The notes: generated from the sequence alone by a model not told the origin. 64,000 nt of DNA from Owenia fusiformis (GCA_903813345.2 CAIIXF020000005.1:21207375-21271374); one strand, 5' to 3'; positions 10,613 through 22,069 are shown, counted from the first letter of the stretch. Numbers and translations are program-made.

Positions 10613-12530
10613 ATCGCACCCTAGGGTGCTATATTGTAATCAGTTTGCCGGGCGGTTGGGCGCGCGGGCGTCCCAAATAATCTTGTCTACAGGTTTCCAG
10701 CCAAACCGTTTGAGGGATTCATTTGAAATTCTCAGGGATGTTTCTACCTATGGTGGTTAAGAAATGATTAGTTTTTCGCCATTCTGGGTAAATGTTAAGG
10801 TGGCCATTTTGGATTTTCCGTCCTAAAATCTTGTCTGTCAAGACTTTTCTACAGGTTTCCAGCCAAACCGTTTGAAGGATTCATTTGAAATTCTCAGGGA
10901 TGTTTCTACCTATGAAAGTTTAGAACTGATTAGTTTTTCGGCATTCTGGGTAAATGTAAAGGCAGCCATTTTGGATTTTCCGTCCTAAAATCTTGTCTGT
11001 CAAGGCTTGTCTACTGGTTTAACCGTCTGAGGGATTCATTTGAAATTCTCAGGGATGTTTCTACCTATGAAAGTTTAGAACTGATTAGTTTTTCGGCATT
11101 CTTGGTAAATGTTAAGGCGGCCATTTTGGATTTCCGTCCTAAAATCTTTTCTGTCAAGGCTTGTCTACAGGTTTCCAGCCAAACCGTTTGAGGGATTCAT
11201 TTGAAATTTTCAGGGATGTTTCTACCTATGAAAGTTTAGAACTGATTAGTTTTTTGACATTCTGGGTAAATGTTAAGGCGGCCATTTTGGATTTTCCATC
11301 CTAAAATCTTGTCTTTCAAGGCTTTTCTACAGGTTTCCAGCCAAACCGTTTGAAGGATTCATTTAAAATTCTCAGGGATGTTTCTACCTATGAAAGTTTA
11401 GGGATGATTAGTTTTTCGGCATTCTGGGTAAATGTTAAGGCAGCCATTTTGGATTTTCCGTCCTAAAATCTTGTCTGTCAAGGCTTGTCTACTGGTTTAA
11501 CCGTCTGAGGGATTCATTTGAAATTCTCAGGGATGTTTCTACCTATGAAAGTTTAGAACTGATTAGTTTTTCGACATTCTGGATAAATGTTAAGACGGTC
11601 ATTTTGGATTTTCCGTCCTAAAATCTTTTTGTCAAGGCTTGTCTACAGGTTTCCAGCCAAACCGTTTGAGGGATTCATTTGAAATTTTCAGGGATGTTTC
11701 TACCTATGAAAGTTTAGAACTGATTAGTTTTTTGGCATTCGGGGTAAATGTTAAGGCAGCCATTTTGGATTTTCCATCCTAAAATCTTGTCTGTCAAGGC
11801 TTGTCTACGTGTTTCCAGCCAAACCGTTTGAGGGATTCATTTGAAATTATCAGGGATGTTTTTCCCTATGAAAGTTTGGAATTGATTAGTTTTTCGACAT
11901 TCTGGATAAATGTTAAGACGGCCATTTTGGATTTTCCGTCCTAAAATCTTGTCTGTCAAGGCTTGTCAACAGGTTTCCAGCCAAACCGTTTGAGGGATTC
12001 ATTTGAAATTCTCAGGGATGTTTCTACCGATAAAAGTTCAGAACTGATTAGTTTTTTTTGCACTCTTGGTAAATGTTAAGGTGGCCATTTTGGATTTTTC
12101 GTCCTAAAACCGTGTCTGTGAAGGCTTGTTTTAAAAAATAAAAAAGAATTTCCCATTGAGAGCAATGTTAAATTAAAACATTTTTTAGAAATAACTATAA
12201 ACAGTCAATCTTTCCAATTTTCACATATTTTTTTGTAATACATTAGTATATCTTTTACCAGGATTTTTGTTCAGGAAAATCTGAATTGTAGAAAAAAAGC
12301 TGATACACTGTGAAGTAATACCTTAAAACGTGTCTCTTGAGGGTTGTTTACAGGTTTCATGGATTCATCCTAAAATTTTAGAGATGTTTCTATGGAAAGT
12401 TTAGAACTGATTAGTTTTTAGGCAGTCTGGGTAAATGTTAAGGCGGCCATTTTGAATTTTCCAATTTTCCATCCCGAAAAATGTATTCTGTTCAAGGGTG
12501 CGATTCTGTTCACCATGTGGCTTATTTTCT
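10613..12530 (+). mobile_element. Rolling-circle element, family C copy 2
   Basis: The 5' end ATCGCACCCTAGGGTGC (10613-10629) is followed by a GC-rich 'gccgggcggttgggcgcgcg' segment (10648-10667). About nine 160-bp tandem units with the same sequence as copy 1 follow, then a spacer (12130-12345) and one decayed unit. The 3' end has CAAGGGTGCGAT (12493-12504), complementary to the 5' ATCGCACCC, then CACC (12511-12514) able to pair with GGTG. The design parallels families A and B, but I cannot fix the last base. Confidence 0.6.
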
Positions 12531-13439
12531 ATTGTTTTCATTTCATTTACTTTCGACTCAAAGAAATTATGTCCGCCTGGGGCGATTGTCAAGTGGATAC
12601 GACCTATACTGCACTGTCGTGCTCGATGTTGGTTTTTCATAAAAATAGAAAAAATATCAATTGATTTATTGGATTAAATGTGGAATCTGTCATGGGGTAA
12701 GAGAATTTCAAAATTGAATGACAGTTTAGATAACCTAGACTATATCCTCTAGTTTGATTTTTTTTTGAAATTTGGAATGAAAATATTTAGACTATAGCCC
12801 ACATATGTTAAAATTTGGGATTGAAAATTATTTGTTTACATAGGAAGTGCCATTCAAAATGGCCGATTGGGTAAATTAATTTGCATATTTGTTACTTCTC
12901 CTAGCTTTATTTCCATCTGACAATATGCTGTGTTACTTTTTATAGCATTTAATTGTACCTTACTGCTTAATTGAATTGTTATAATGCTTATTTTTGGGAA
13001 GTGAAGTTTCCTAAAATTGAAAATTGTGTGCAGGAAATTTCCTGTATTTTCCCACCGGAGGGACATAATGATCAATAGACTGAATTCTCAGGAAATTCAG
13101 TCTATTGGGTATAGACTATTAGATAACCACTGTGTTCTTTATCACAACAAATAGAACAATAAATCCCTGAGACATTATCAAAGTGTACATACATGTACAG
13201 TTATTTCAAAGATTTAATGCAGAAATAGTCCAATCAAGTGTTCACATTGAAATAATATCTTCATATTAAAGAAGTTCTGATATTTTGTGGAGTCAGTGGG
13301 AAATTCTAAAGGAGTGGTATCGATATGGAGAACTGAATTCAACAATGTTTTTCTTTTAAACCAATCATTGAAAACATTCTGTAAAAGAACACAGTATTTT
13401 CAGGGCTTGCATTAACGGCGTCCTGTACATGTTTGTTTG
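12531..13439. other. Intron sequence with one strong hairpin
   Basis: AT-rich DNA without recognisable genes. The only marked structure is the 14-bp perfect stem at 13073-13107. The short segment 'aggagtggtatcgatatgga' (13303-13322) returns inverted just upstream of the next exon (near 17065-17095). Confidence 0.4.
13073..13107. other. 14-bp perfect stem-loop
   Basis: CAATAGACTGAATT, a 7-nt loop (CTCAGGA), then AATTCAGTCTATTG. It has the same outline as the family B 5' hairpins (TAGACT...AGTCTATTG), so it may be the 5' terminus of a related rolling-circle element. Confidence 0.5.
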
Positions 13440-14728
13440 TTTTTATTTTTTATTTATAGTGGTATTTATACAAAATAAAGTCAAACAAAATAAGTTTATG
13501 TAAAACAACCCAGCCTACTTTGGGCTTACTAACCACTTCTAATAACATTTAATAACAAGTTCAAAATATAAATATAAGTAACAGGTTCATGGATCATTAT
13601 AAATCAGCTGCTGTCTTCTTACATGTGCCTCTCTAATATATTTAACAATGTTACAAGTCTTATTTTCAAAAAGATATTTAATTCTTAAGCCATCAGGCTG
13701 TATATGATGATTCAAATTACCAAAATATTTCTCCCAAAGGTCCTTATATACCTCACAATAAAATAGGAAATGGGCCTCTGACTCAACCTCATTATTGTTA
13801 CATAGGGTACAAATTCTATTTTCAACTTTTTCTCCTCTAAATCGCCCTGTTTCTATGTGCAGGGGTAAAATTCCTAATCTTAATTGAGCCGAAAGGCTCG
13901 GCTCAATTTTGTAAAATTAAGTGAAAGGTATTTTTCTGCTTTAAAATCTGTCTTAAATGTTGCATATGTTCTTAATTTAGGTTTTGCCTTTACATTATTT
14001 AACCATTCTAGAGTATAATTATTTAAGAGCCTCCTTTTTAAAAGGGTTAAATCAACAAAATCAGTATTTACATATTTTGCTTCCATTTCAACAGATTGTA
14101 ATATACATGTACTTCTAACTGCCTTCATCCAGTTATTATTGCGGTCTTTACTCCATTTAAAAATTCTTTTAGTAAGGCGACCACTTTCAAGATTTACAAA
14201 CCTGTTCCACAATCTTACAGTTTCTATCTTATGTACAATCTCTAATGGGAGATACCCTGTCTCTCTCCGAACACCTACTAGAGGGGCAAAGCGATGAACT
14301 CCAAGTAAAAATCGTTGTGCCCTATTATGAAACTTATTACATACTTTAAGCATGTGTTGGTCACATCCCCAGACTCTTACAGCATAATTTAAAACAGGGG
14401 TTACACAAGAATTGTAAAGTTTTGTGAATGTCTTAAAACCTATATCACTGACACCCTTACAACGATTAATGATAGAACCAAGGGCTCTGCTTGCAGCATC
14501 AGACAATGTATTGGCGGTTTTAACAAAATTTCCAAACTCACTGAAGAAAATCCCAAGGTGTTTATAATCACTAGCAATTTTAAGTCTTTTACCCTCAAGT
14601 GTAAATATGTAATCAGTTACTTTATTGTTTTTGGGTCTAAAGTGTAAAATATTTGATTTGTCAATATTTGTCCTCAATCTCCATTTGAAGCACCATTTAC
14701 TTACAATATCTAGCATTTGCTGCAATTT
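13440..14728 (-). mobile_element. Non-LTR retrotransposon, 5'-truncated
   Basis: LINE copy running right to left. It starts abruptly near 14728 in the reverse-transcriptase region, contains the decayed ORF2 end, a 3' UTR of about 140 bp and an A/T-rich tail (13440-13460 on the plus strand, rich in AAATAAAAA when read on the minus strand). 5' truncation is typical of target-primed insertion. It lies inside the host gene's intron, antisense to the gene. Confidence 0.75.
13587..14725 (-). pseudogene. LINE reverse transcriptase C-terminal part
   Basis: 281 open codons (14725-13880) give the RT tail: LRTNIDKSNILHFRPK near the start, then DYKHLGIFFS, and the thumb-like TPVLNYAVRVWG around residue 115. 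It then ends early at TAA. The next frame carries on at once with LRLGILPLHIETGRFRG, then a CxxC...HFLFYC knuckle typical of LINE C-termini, and stops with TGA at 13587. One base is therefore gained or lost near 13890-13900. The catalytic YxDD region is absent because of the 5' truncation. It is dead. Confidence 0.8.
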
Positions 14729-15277
14729 ATGTTAAGGACTCAAAAATAATTTGGAGGATGCAAAAATTGAAAATATTTCCGTTTTTTGGACGCAAAATTT
14801 TTTAGGTCAATACTACAATGTGTTTACAACGATACCTAACAAAAACAAATAATTATGATCTCTCACCTTTATTTGAATCATAAATAAGGCTCAACATGAT
14901 GAATATTTACAAATAATCATGATTCTCTTGAATTTTTTCGACTTAGATTTGAAACCATGACACGCCACAGTTTTTCCTATTCAGAAACAAATATAAGGTT
15001 ATTCATGAAATAAAATGTATTCATTGTCGAATGAACAAACATGCATTTATTCAGTCCGTACTTAACGTTTACGTCCGTTTTAAATTCACGGCAAGATTAA
15101 TTAACTTCAAGGTGTTTTGGTAAAAAATGCTTTTAAAATAAAGTTATACCTAAAAACAGGCTAGAAATAGGGGACACACTTTTTTCAAAGGACACACTTT
15201 TTTAAAAAATTGCGTCCTTGGGACTCACAAATTTTCTAACCTAATGCAAGCGCTGATTTTATGTAATGTTGACTGAT
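14729..15277. other. Intron sequence, nothing recognised
   Basis: AT-rich DNA with a short direct repeat 'gacacacttttttnaaa' (15172-15205). 'ggactcaaaa' near 14735 and 'ggactcacaaattttctaac' near 15230 are similar. No gene was seen. Confidence 0.4.
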
Positions 15278-16576
15278 TATCCCACCGAATGTAGTTCGAG
15301 AGGGATATAGGAAAGCCGTCCATCCGTCCATTCGTCCGTCCGTCCGTCTGTTTGTCCGGGCGATAACTCAAATACCGTTTCACGGATTTGATTCAAATTT
15401 TATAGGCTTATGCCTTATGGGTGTAGGACCTCTGCTCGAGAAGGAATTTTCAATATGGCCACTGAATTCAAAAAGGCCGCGATTTTTTGTAAAAAATGTA
15501 ATCTTTAATAACTCAAATACTAGTTAGCGCATTTGGTTCAAATTTTATATGCTGATGCCTAGGGACAAAGTAGATATTTTCGAGTAAAAATTTTCAAGAT
15601 GGCGGCTAGATTTCAAAATGGCAGCCATTTTTCGTAAAAAAACTTAATCTTTGATAACTCAAATACCAGTGAACGGATTTGGTTCAAATTGTATATGATG
15701 ATGCCAAGGGACACAGTAGATCTGTTCGAGTTACAATTTTCAAGATGGCCGCTGAATTTCAAAATCGCGGCCATTTTTCGTAAAAAAACGTAATCTCTGG
15801 TAACTCAAATACCAGTTTTGGTTCAAATTTTATATGATGATGCCTAGGGACAAAGGAGCTTCGCTCAAGATGGAATTTTCGAAATGGCCACTGAATTTCA
15901 AAATGGCAGCCATTTTTCGTAAAAAAACGTAATCTTTGATAACTCAAATACCAGTGAACGGATTTGGCTCAAATTTTATATGATAATGCCTAGGGACACA
16001 ATAGATCTGTTCAAGAAAGAATTTTCAAGATGGCGGCTTGATATTCAAAATGGTGGCCATTTATCGTAAAAAAGATAATCTTTGATAAATCAAATACCAG
16101 TGAACGGATTTGGCTCAAATTTTATATCATGATGCCTAGGGACAAAGGAGATCTGTTCGAGAAAAGGTTTTCAAGATGACGGCTGAATTTCAAAATGGAC
16201 GCCATTTTTCGTAAAAAAACGTAATCTTTGATAACTCAAATACCAGTGAACAGATTTGGCTCATTTTTTATATGATGAATCCTAGGGACACAGTAGATCT
16301 GTTCGAGAACATTTTTTCAAGATGGTGGCTGAATTTCAAAATGGTAGCCATTTTTCATAAGAAAAAACGTAATCTTTGATAAGTCAAATACCAGTGAACA
16401 GATTTGGTTCAAATTTTATATGCTGATGCCTAGAAACACAGTAGCTCTGTTCGAGAAAAAATTTTAAGATGGCGGCTGATCTTCAGAATGGCTGCCATTT
16501 TTCATTTTCATAATCTTTGGTAACTCAACTGCCATTCGGTGGGATTTGCTACTCCGTGGAGTTGCTGTTTTTCTAG
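15278..16576 (+). mobile_element. Rolling-circle element, family A copy 2
   Basis: The 5' end TATCCCACCGAATG is followed by a (GTCC)n run (15319-15356). The core is about eight diverged copies of a 115-120-bp unit ('gataactcaaataccagtga', 'tttatatgatgatgcctagg', 'aagatggcggctgaatttca'). The 3' end has CATTCGGTGGGAT (16533-16545), a perfect 13-bp inverse of the 5' end, then the palindrome ACTCCGTGGAGT (16551-16562) and CTAG (16573-16576) before TT. There is no transposition protein. Confidence 0.8.
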
Positions 16577-16689
16577 TTGACAACAATTTAATGCAAAAAT
16601 TATTTAGAAATATTTTATATAACTGTTTTTGTTAACATTTTTTTTTTTTTTTAGTGCAATTATTTTTGCTCCTTTCTACCAATTCTTGA

Positions 16690-17012
16690 GAATAAAATAA
16701 AATGTCTTTCCGAACCTTGTTGGAACAAAATAGCATATACATGTACAGATGTACAACATATTTTAGACCTCTCAATATTATATAGTTATACGAAGGAATT
16801 TTTGGTTGATTTTAAAAAAGTATTCAAAAAATTAAAACAAAATCCCCCCAAAATAGATAAAAATCAAGATAAACCTTTTATTTCATTAACAAGATACTTT
16901 TTTAAAATCAACCAAAATTTCCTTTGTATAATTACAATATTGAGAGACCTAAACATGCTGTGTTTATGTCGTTTTGTTCCAATGAGATTCGGAAAGATGT
17001 TTCATTTCACTC
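16690..17012. mobile_element. Foldback MITE-like palindrome
   Basis: TCTTTCCGAA at 16705 returns as TTCGGAAAGA at 16988-16997. In between, 'ctctcaatatt', 'aggaatttttggttgatttt' and AAAAAAGTA are mirrored (16765-16820 with 16893-16950). Arms are about 120 bp, imperfect, with a short A-rich centre. It lies 160 bp before an exon and could form a hairpin in the pre-mRNA. Confidence 0.6.
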
Positions 17013-17173
17013 TGGAAACATGATACGAAGAACAAAACAAGTGTTTTGATGTGTTCAAAAAGTTCTCCATATCGATACTACTCCTTTGTTAAAATTTCGC
17101 ATTTTGAGGTCTTTAAAGAAATGTTCAAATATGCCATATGGTTCTCCAAAATATACTAGTTTGCTTATTTCAG

Positions 17174-17609
17174 TGAGGACCAAGAGGCAGGTGCTCCGCC
17201 AAAAGGAAAAGGATTAAAGTCAGTGATAAAAAACATTGCCAAACCAGGGTCACCCTTAGCAACCAAAAAGATGGACTATAGCGTCCCAAAACTTGCTGAC
17301 CCAGGAATAACATCATCTCAGAAGAAAGATGTTAAACAACCAAGTGCAATAAGAAAATCCAGTCCAGGGCCAATCAGAGACAATAAAGACACTAAACAGA
17401 GAATAACTAAAAGTGAATCTATCAAAATAAAATCAGAAAATGTCCAAACTGTGCCAAGTAATGATGATGTTACAAAGCCAACATCGAGTATAGGTGGTGG
17501 GTCATTGGATCAAGTGAAGCAGAAACAACAGGAGCACGAGCAACAACGTAGAGAGCTTCTTGGTCTGTCTAGCAGAGATAAGGTACTCTCGGAGAAGATG
17601 TCCCCTTGA
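17174..17609 (+). CDS. Host gene terminal exon (C-terminus)
   Basis: Acceptor TTGCTTATTTCAG at 17161-17173; the first base completes an Asn codon with the exon at 7959-8170. 144 further codons are rich in Lys, Ser, Pro and Gln, probably disordered, and end in a charged helical stretch (LDQVKQKQQEHEQQRRELLG) then SSRDKVLSEKMSP and TGA. The family is unknown. A rolling-circle element begins 12 bp after the stop, so any 3' UTR is transposon-derived. Alternatively the true exon ends at AAG|GTACTC (17582/17583), which would remove the last nine residues and splice to an exon further right; that donor is weak after +3. Confidence 0.7.
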
Positions 17610-17830
17610 ACTTGCTTAATTATCCCACCGAACGAAGTTCAAGGGGGATATAGAGAAGCCGTCCGTCCGTTTGTCCGGGCGATAACTCCAATACCGGTTG
17701 ACGGGTTTGGTTCAAATTTTATAGGCTTATGCCTTATGAGTGTAGGACCTCTGCTCGAGAAGAAATTTTCAATATAGCTGCTCAATTCAAAATAGCTGCC
17801 ATTTTTCGTAAAAAATGTAATCGTTGATAA

Positions 17831-18272
17831 GGCCATAAGAAGTAGATTCTTTGTTTTCCGTCCCCTTGCTTGCACGATTTTGAGTAAATCAGAAAAAACA
17901 AACACACCCAAATAGCAATCATAAGGGTCTAAAAGTACCACCGCATTTCGTTCAATCGGAATCAGACAAAATGGCGGATAATTTGATGTGCGTCAAAATT
18001 AACAGTGTTATTGATTACTTTGGCATATATTGTGTATTTTCTTATTTTTTACTATTGAATAATAGCTATGTTTAAACATATTGCATAAAATGTATAGATA
18101 TGTGTTTGTAATCACCGCAAATTGGTATGTCATCCCTTTTTATGCCCCTAAACTGCATACATTTCTCAGCAACAAGTTTGTGTTTTTCTTGAGTTTGTGT
18201 TTGTTTTCCTTGTACCCTTGCATGATTTGGATTTTGCCAGGACGCAAAACAAAGAATCTACTTCTTATGGCC
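17831..18272. mobile_element. Harbinger-like MITE, TAA duplication
   Basis: Perfect terminal inverted repeats of about 27 bp beginning GGCCATAAGAAGTAGATTCT, with TAA on both sides (17828-17830, 18273-18275). The interrupted sequence is the family A unit 'gataactcaaata', so the empty site is known. A 3-bp TWA duplication and a GG-start terminus suit PIF/Harbinger. There is no transposase, and the internal frame is not protein-like. Confidence 0.75.
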
Positions 18273-18853
18273 TAACTCAAATACAAGTTGACAGATTTGG
18301 TTCAAAATTTATACGCTAATGCCTAGGGACAAAGAAGTTTCGCACAAAAAGAGATTTTCAAGATGGCCGCTTAATTTCAAAATGGCGGCCATTTTTCGTA
18401 AAAATATGTAATCTTTGATAACCCAAATACCAGTGAACGGATTGGGTTCAAATTTTACATGATGATGCTTAGGGATACAGTCATGGTTCGACAAATTTTT
18501 TTCAAGATGGCCGCTTAATTTCAAAATGGCGGCAATTTTTTGTAAAAAACGAAATCTTTGATAACTCAAATACCAGTGAACAGATTTGGTTGAAATTTTA
18601 TATGATTATGCCTAGGGACACAGTAGCTCTGGTCAAGAAATAATTTTCAAGATGGCAGCTTAAATTTCAAGATGGCGGCCAATTTTCGTAAAAAAACGTA
18701 ATCTTTGATAACTCATATACCAGTGAACAGATTTGGTTCAAATTTTATATGATGATGCCTAGTTCACAATGGTATAAACTAACTTTGTGCCAAATTTTAT
18801 GCTTCTATCACAAAGTGCACAAACATTTCAACATTTACACTAGCTATAATAAT

Positions 18854-19871
18854 TAGTGGTGTCAATTTACAGCAAAAATCATTGGTCGATTAACTGAAGA
18901 TTTGACGGTTAAAGTCGGTTAACTGACAAAAGAATTACTCGATGATTTCAAAGAAAGATTTAAAAATACATTAATTCCCCGGGATTAATTCTATCAGAAT
19001 GATTTGAAAAATGATTAATCCGTGTTTATTTCTCAAATTCGTCAAGCTGTACCATATTGGTTTCACAGTTACACTACCCTTGAGTTACATACCACATTGG
19101 TTATCCTTTAGTTTCACTATAAACGCATAATAATAGAAAGAATAGCACTCGATTTTGGGTTGTTTGCAATTTGATTTTCACAATATCAAAGAGAGGCTAT
19201 GACCTTTGACATATAAGCTAGTACTGACAAAAACAATATGATCATGAATATAATTTAATGATCGTATCTCCCAATCGAATTTGTCTTATTAAATTAAAAC
19301 CAACACATATACTTTCGAGGGAAGTAATGCCTTGGTCACATTTGCTCTGATTTTCACTACGGTGCCCAGGCGATTGAGTATTTTGTTCAGAATTGAATAC
19401 AATATTGTACAAAACACTCAATTTGCTGGGCGCCGGCTGATGGATCGGAGCATATGTGACCCAGGCATTACATAAGGATTACAATGTTTCTGATCAGGAA
19501 GTAATTATCTGTCATGTGAGCGGCTGACACTTGGAAACGGATAAGCACAGGAATACTAAAGGATTAAAATGTTTCTGATTGCGTTTTTGTTGGAAGAATT
19601 ATGTGACGTATGAAGCCTAACTGGATCCAATTTTGACTGGTTATTGGTCAATTATGAGGGATTTATTTTTAGCGCCAAAACTTTCGAGCCAGTCACATTG
19701 CTTGAGCTTGACATGTGACCCTGGCATTTGAGAAAAACAAACAGATTAAGGGAAATTAATAAAACAAATAGGATTAAGTATTTATGGTCAACTAATTTGA
19801 GTGAAAATTTCTTACTCGATCAAGCTACTATCCGCGGTTAACCTTTTATCGGTTAACCATCGACAGCCCTA
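18854..19871. mobile_element. hAT-like element, 8-bp duplication
   Basis: The left end is TAGTGGTGTCAATTTACAG; the right end is the inverse of TAGGGCTGTCGATGGTTAAC. Flanks ATAATAAT and ATAATAAG are a near-perfect 8-bp target duplication. Subterminal GGTTAAC/CGATTAACTG motifs recur at both ends (18890-18920, 19838-19860). It carries the nested palindromic MITE at 19325-19470 and no transposase. Confidence 0.55.
19325..19470. mobile_element. Palindromic MITE, copy 1
   Basis: TAATGCCTTGGTCACAT at the left mirrors ATGTGACCCAGGCATTA at the right. Inside, GATTGAGTATTTTGTTCA mirrors 'tgtacaaaacactcaat' and both flank a GGYGCCC motif. Nearly the whole 146 bp is a hairpin. A second copy is at 26402-26545. 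Confidence 0.65.
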
Positions 19872-19935
19872 ATAATAAGCATAATATGTTTTGTTCGGTG
19901 GGATTTGCTACTCCGTGGAGTTGCTGTTTTTCTAG

Positions 19936-20736
19936 TTAAAATTCACATTGTGCTGTGAAATCACTTAGCATTAAGGTAGTCAGAGTACATCAAAGTTCAA
20001 GCCTTCTTGCAAATTATTCCAGGATTCTGTCTGATGTGTAAAATTTTGTAATACCAAAAGTATTCCTTAAGTTTGAAAAGAGGGCTTAGTATGCATGTTT
20101 TACAAATGTCCTCTCATTTCTGCATATTTTCTCCTTTAAATTCCGGCTTGTTGAGAATATGACATGTTGATTTCTCTTCATTTCACCTGCACATTATTTA
20201 ACTGCTATGAAATCTGTCATTTAATTGTTATACAATTTGTATTAGAGAGGTTAAGCTACATGTATTTAGCAAAACGTGAACTTCAATGCGTGCACATATA
20301 AATGATGTCAGATTTGTTTATTTTCTGTGGGTCAGCGTGGAGTTTACAGGATTTTACATGAGATTATCATATTGGTGCAATAACTCAGATGCGAGTCAGT
20401 ACACTGTTGCTCATGAATATGGAATATTTTATAGATACAAACTGATGGAATTTCTACAAAATGATAACATTTTGATGAAAATTTGTAATGTGTTCTCATT
20501 CCCTCATCAGTTTTGCATATAAAACTGATTGGTATGAAAAGCTAAAACATTTATGGTTGTTTAAACTTGTATTCACTTATTTGACCCCATGACCCCATGA
20601 TATTGGTAACTTGAAAGAGGTGACCAAATCTAATAGTTGTAATCATTGTGCACATTTTATAAAATTTTAATTTAGTGTTAGAAGAGTTTTTAGAAGGCAT
20701 ACCCCATAGAATAGGAGAAAAAGAGCATGGCTGGTC
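19936..20736. other. No gene; short dispersed repeat
   Basis: AT-rich. The segment near 20284-20365 (AATGATGTCAGATTTGTTTA...) resembles 22805-22880 (AATGACGTCAGATTAGTCTA...), so an old dispersed repeat is present. Nothing coding was recognised. Confidence 0.4.
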
Positions 20737-21677
20737 ATAGGGATGGCACTCTCTGGCATGAAACAAACTGCCATTGCCAGGAATAGTCTCTAAAATTCTG
20801 CAGTGGTACCAAAGTCACTGGAATGTGACTCCAGGTCACAGCAATAGTAGCCCTAGAGAGTAAAATGTAAGGAAAGACCACCACCTGCTACTGTCATCAA
20901 AATTGCTTTATATCAACCAGTAGTCTATGAGATGAATGGCTGTCTCACCTCAAAACCAGTGTTTCATATCTATAGTCAATCAATGATTTCTTTATAACGG
21001 ATGCAAGGCCATGGACCTTTAAAGAGACCACAGCTGACTGATCATAACAAAGAAAGGTGCCTTCAATGGGCAGGAAAGCACCAAAACGTTGGACCTAATC
21101 TTTGGTGTCATTTGACAGCATGTGAAGAGAAAAGATGTGTCCTCCACAAAGTTGATAATTGTGTTCCTTTCTGCCATAGACCAGAGGAAAGAGACAATAA
21201 GGACAGTGATGTGGCAGTCCATGAAGGCGATCCTATTTATGTTTTGAGCAGTATGACAGAGGTTGTTTGGAGCAGTAATACAGAAGTTGCACCCCCTTGG
21301 TTATTCCCAAACATAATTTCTAAGTAAATTGACCTTTTGGACCTCCACCAAGTACCAAATGTAAACAGAGTGTTTTGGGGCAACATTCAACTGCAGAATA
21401 ATCATGCTGTTGCATATGCTAGTGGCATCGTGTTGGATTACATCAGAGCAGGCAATGTGGACCAGCAACCATGGGCACAAAAGTCAGCCAATCAGGCTAA
21501 TGCAGAGCAAATGTGGGACGACCTTGGTAATGAGATTCGTGACAAAGACCCCCACCTCAAAATTTAGACATGTTACGCACTGCCCAGATTGAGGAATGGG
21601 GCCTTATTTCAGGTTTTATTCAATGCTGGTCCTGTAGGGTTGATGATTGCAGCAAAAGAGGACATAACACATATTAG
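20737..21677 (+). pseudogene. Tc1-like transposase, decayed
   Basis: Fragments in order match a Tc1/mariner-superfamily transposase. IGMALSGMKQTAIAR (near 20740) and VSKILQWYQSHWNVT (near 20790) are helix-turn-helix remains. PLKRPQLTDHNKERCLQWAGK starts near 21012, and a catalytic-core remnant with HKVDN and RPEERDNKD follows. VLDYIRAGNVDQQPW and QMWDDLGNEIRD (21433-21550) belong to the C-terminal DDE region. The last fragment is LDMLRTAQIEEWG up to TAG at 21675-21677. Several stops and frameshifts separate the pieces. The catalytic Asp residues are not intact and terminal inverted repeats were not found. Confidence 0.75.
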
Positions 21678-22065
21678 TGCTATCATTGGGCAGAGGACAC
21701 TTAAATCTTCATGACCAGATGTTTATTTTGTTTGATCTGTTTTACATGACGATTTGGATCGGGGTGTTTTGAAAATGCAAAAATTCTTAGTGTACCCCTG
21801 TCTAACTAACAGTAAGTTTCTAAACTTAAATGTGAATATTTTTTCTCTAAAAAATGTGATTTGTAGGTGAAATATGTGTTTATAATTTGTCTAGAAAATA
21901 AATGTTTGAACCGACTCCAAATAAATGTTCTCTTACTCCAAAATTTGAATTCTGAGCTGCCAAATCTAATATTCCATATTTATGAGCAACAGTGTAGTTA
22001 CCAGTTTTGCCACCAGGTGGCTCGTTCGGGTCAGATAGCATGCCAGGTATTGTAGAAAGTTTAAC
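21678..22065. other. No recognised feature
   Basis: AT-rich flank of the Tc1-like pseudogene; an old non-coding end of that element is possible but no terminal repeat was seen. Confidence 0.4.
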
Positions 22066-22069
22066 TTAA

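Larger units (their letters stand above)
17621..19935 (+). mobile_element. Rolling-circle element, family A copy 3
   Basis: The 5' end TATCCCACCGAACG is 12 bp after the host stop codon. The core has several 115-120-bp units as in copy 2. The 3' end has GTTCGGTGGGAT (19893-19904, exact inverse of 17622-17633), palindrome ACTCCGTGGAGT (19910-19921) and CTAG (19932-19935) before TT. It is enlarged by two later insertions (17831-18272 and 18854-19871), both of which interrupt recognisable family A sequence. Confidence 0.8.

Noticed and set aside
9103-12130. Possible CRISPR-like array
   Set aside because: Regular units with no unique spacers: the whole 162-bp unit repeats. The DNA is eukaryotic.
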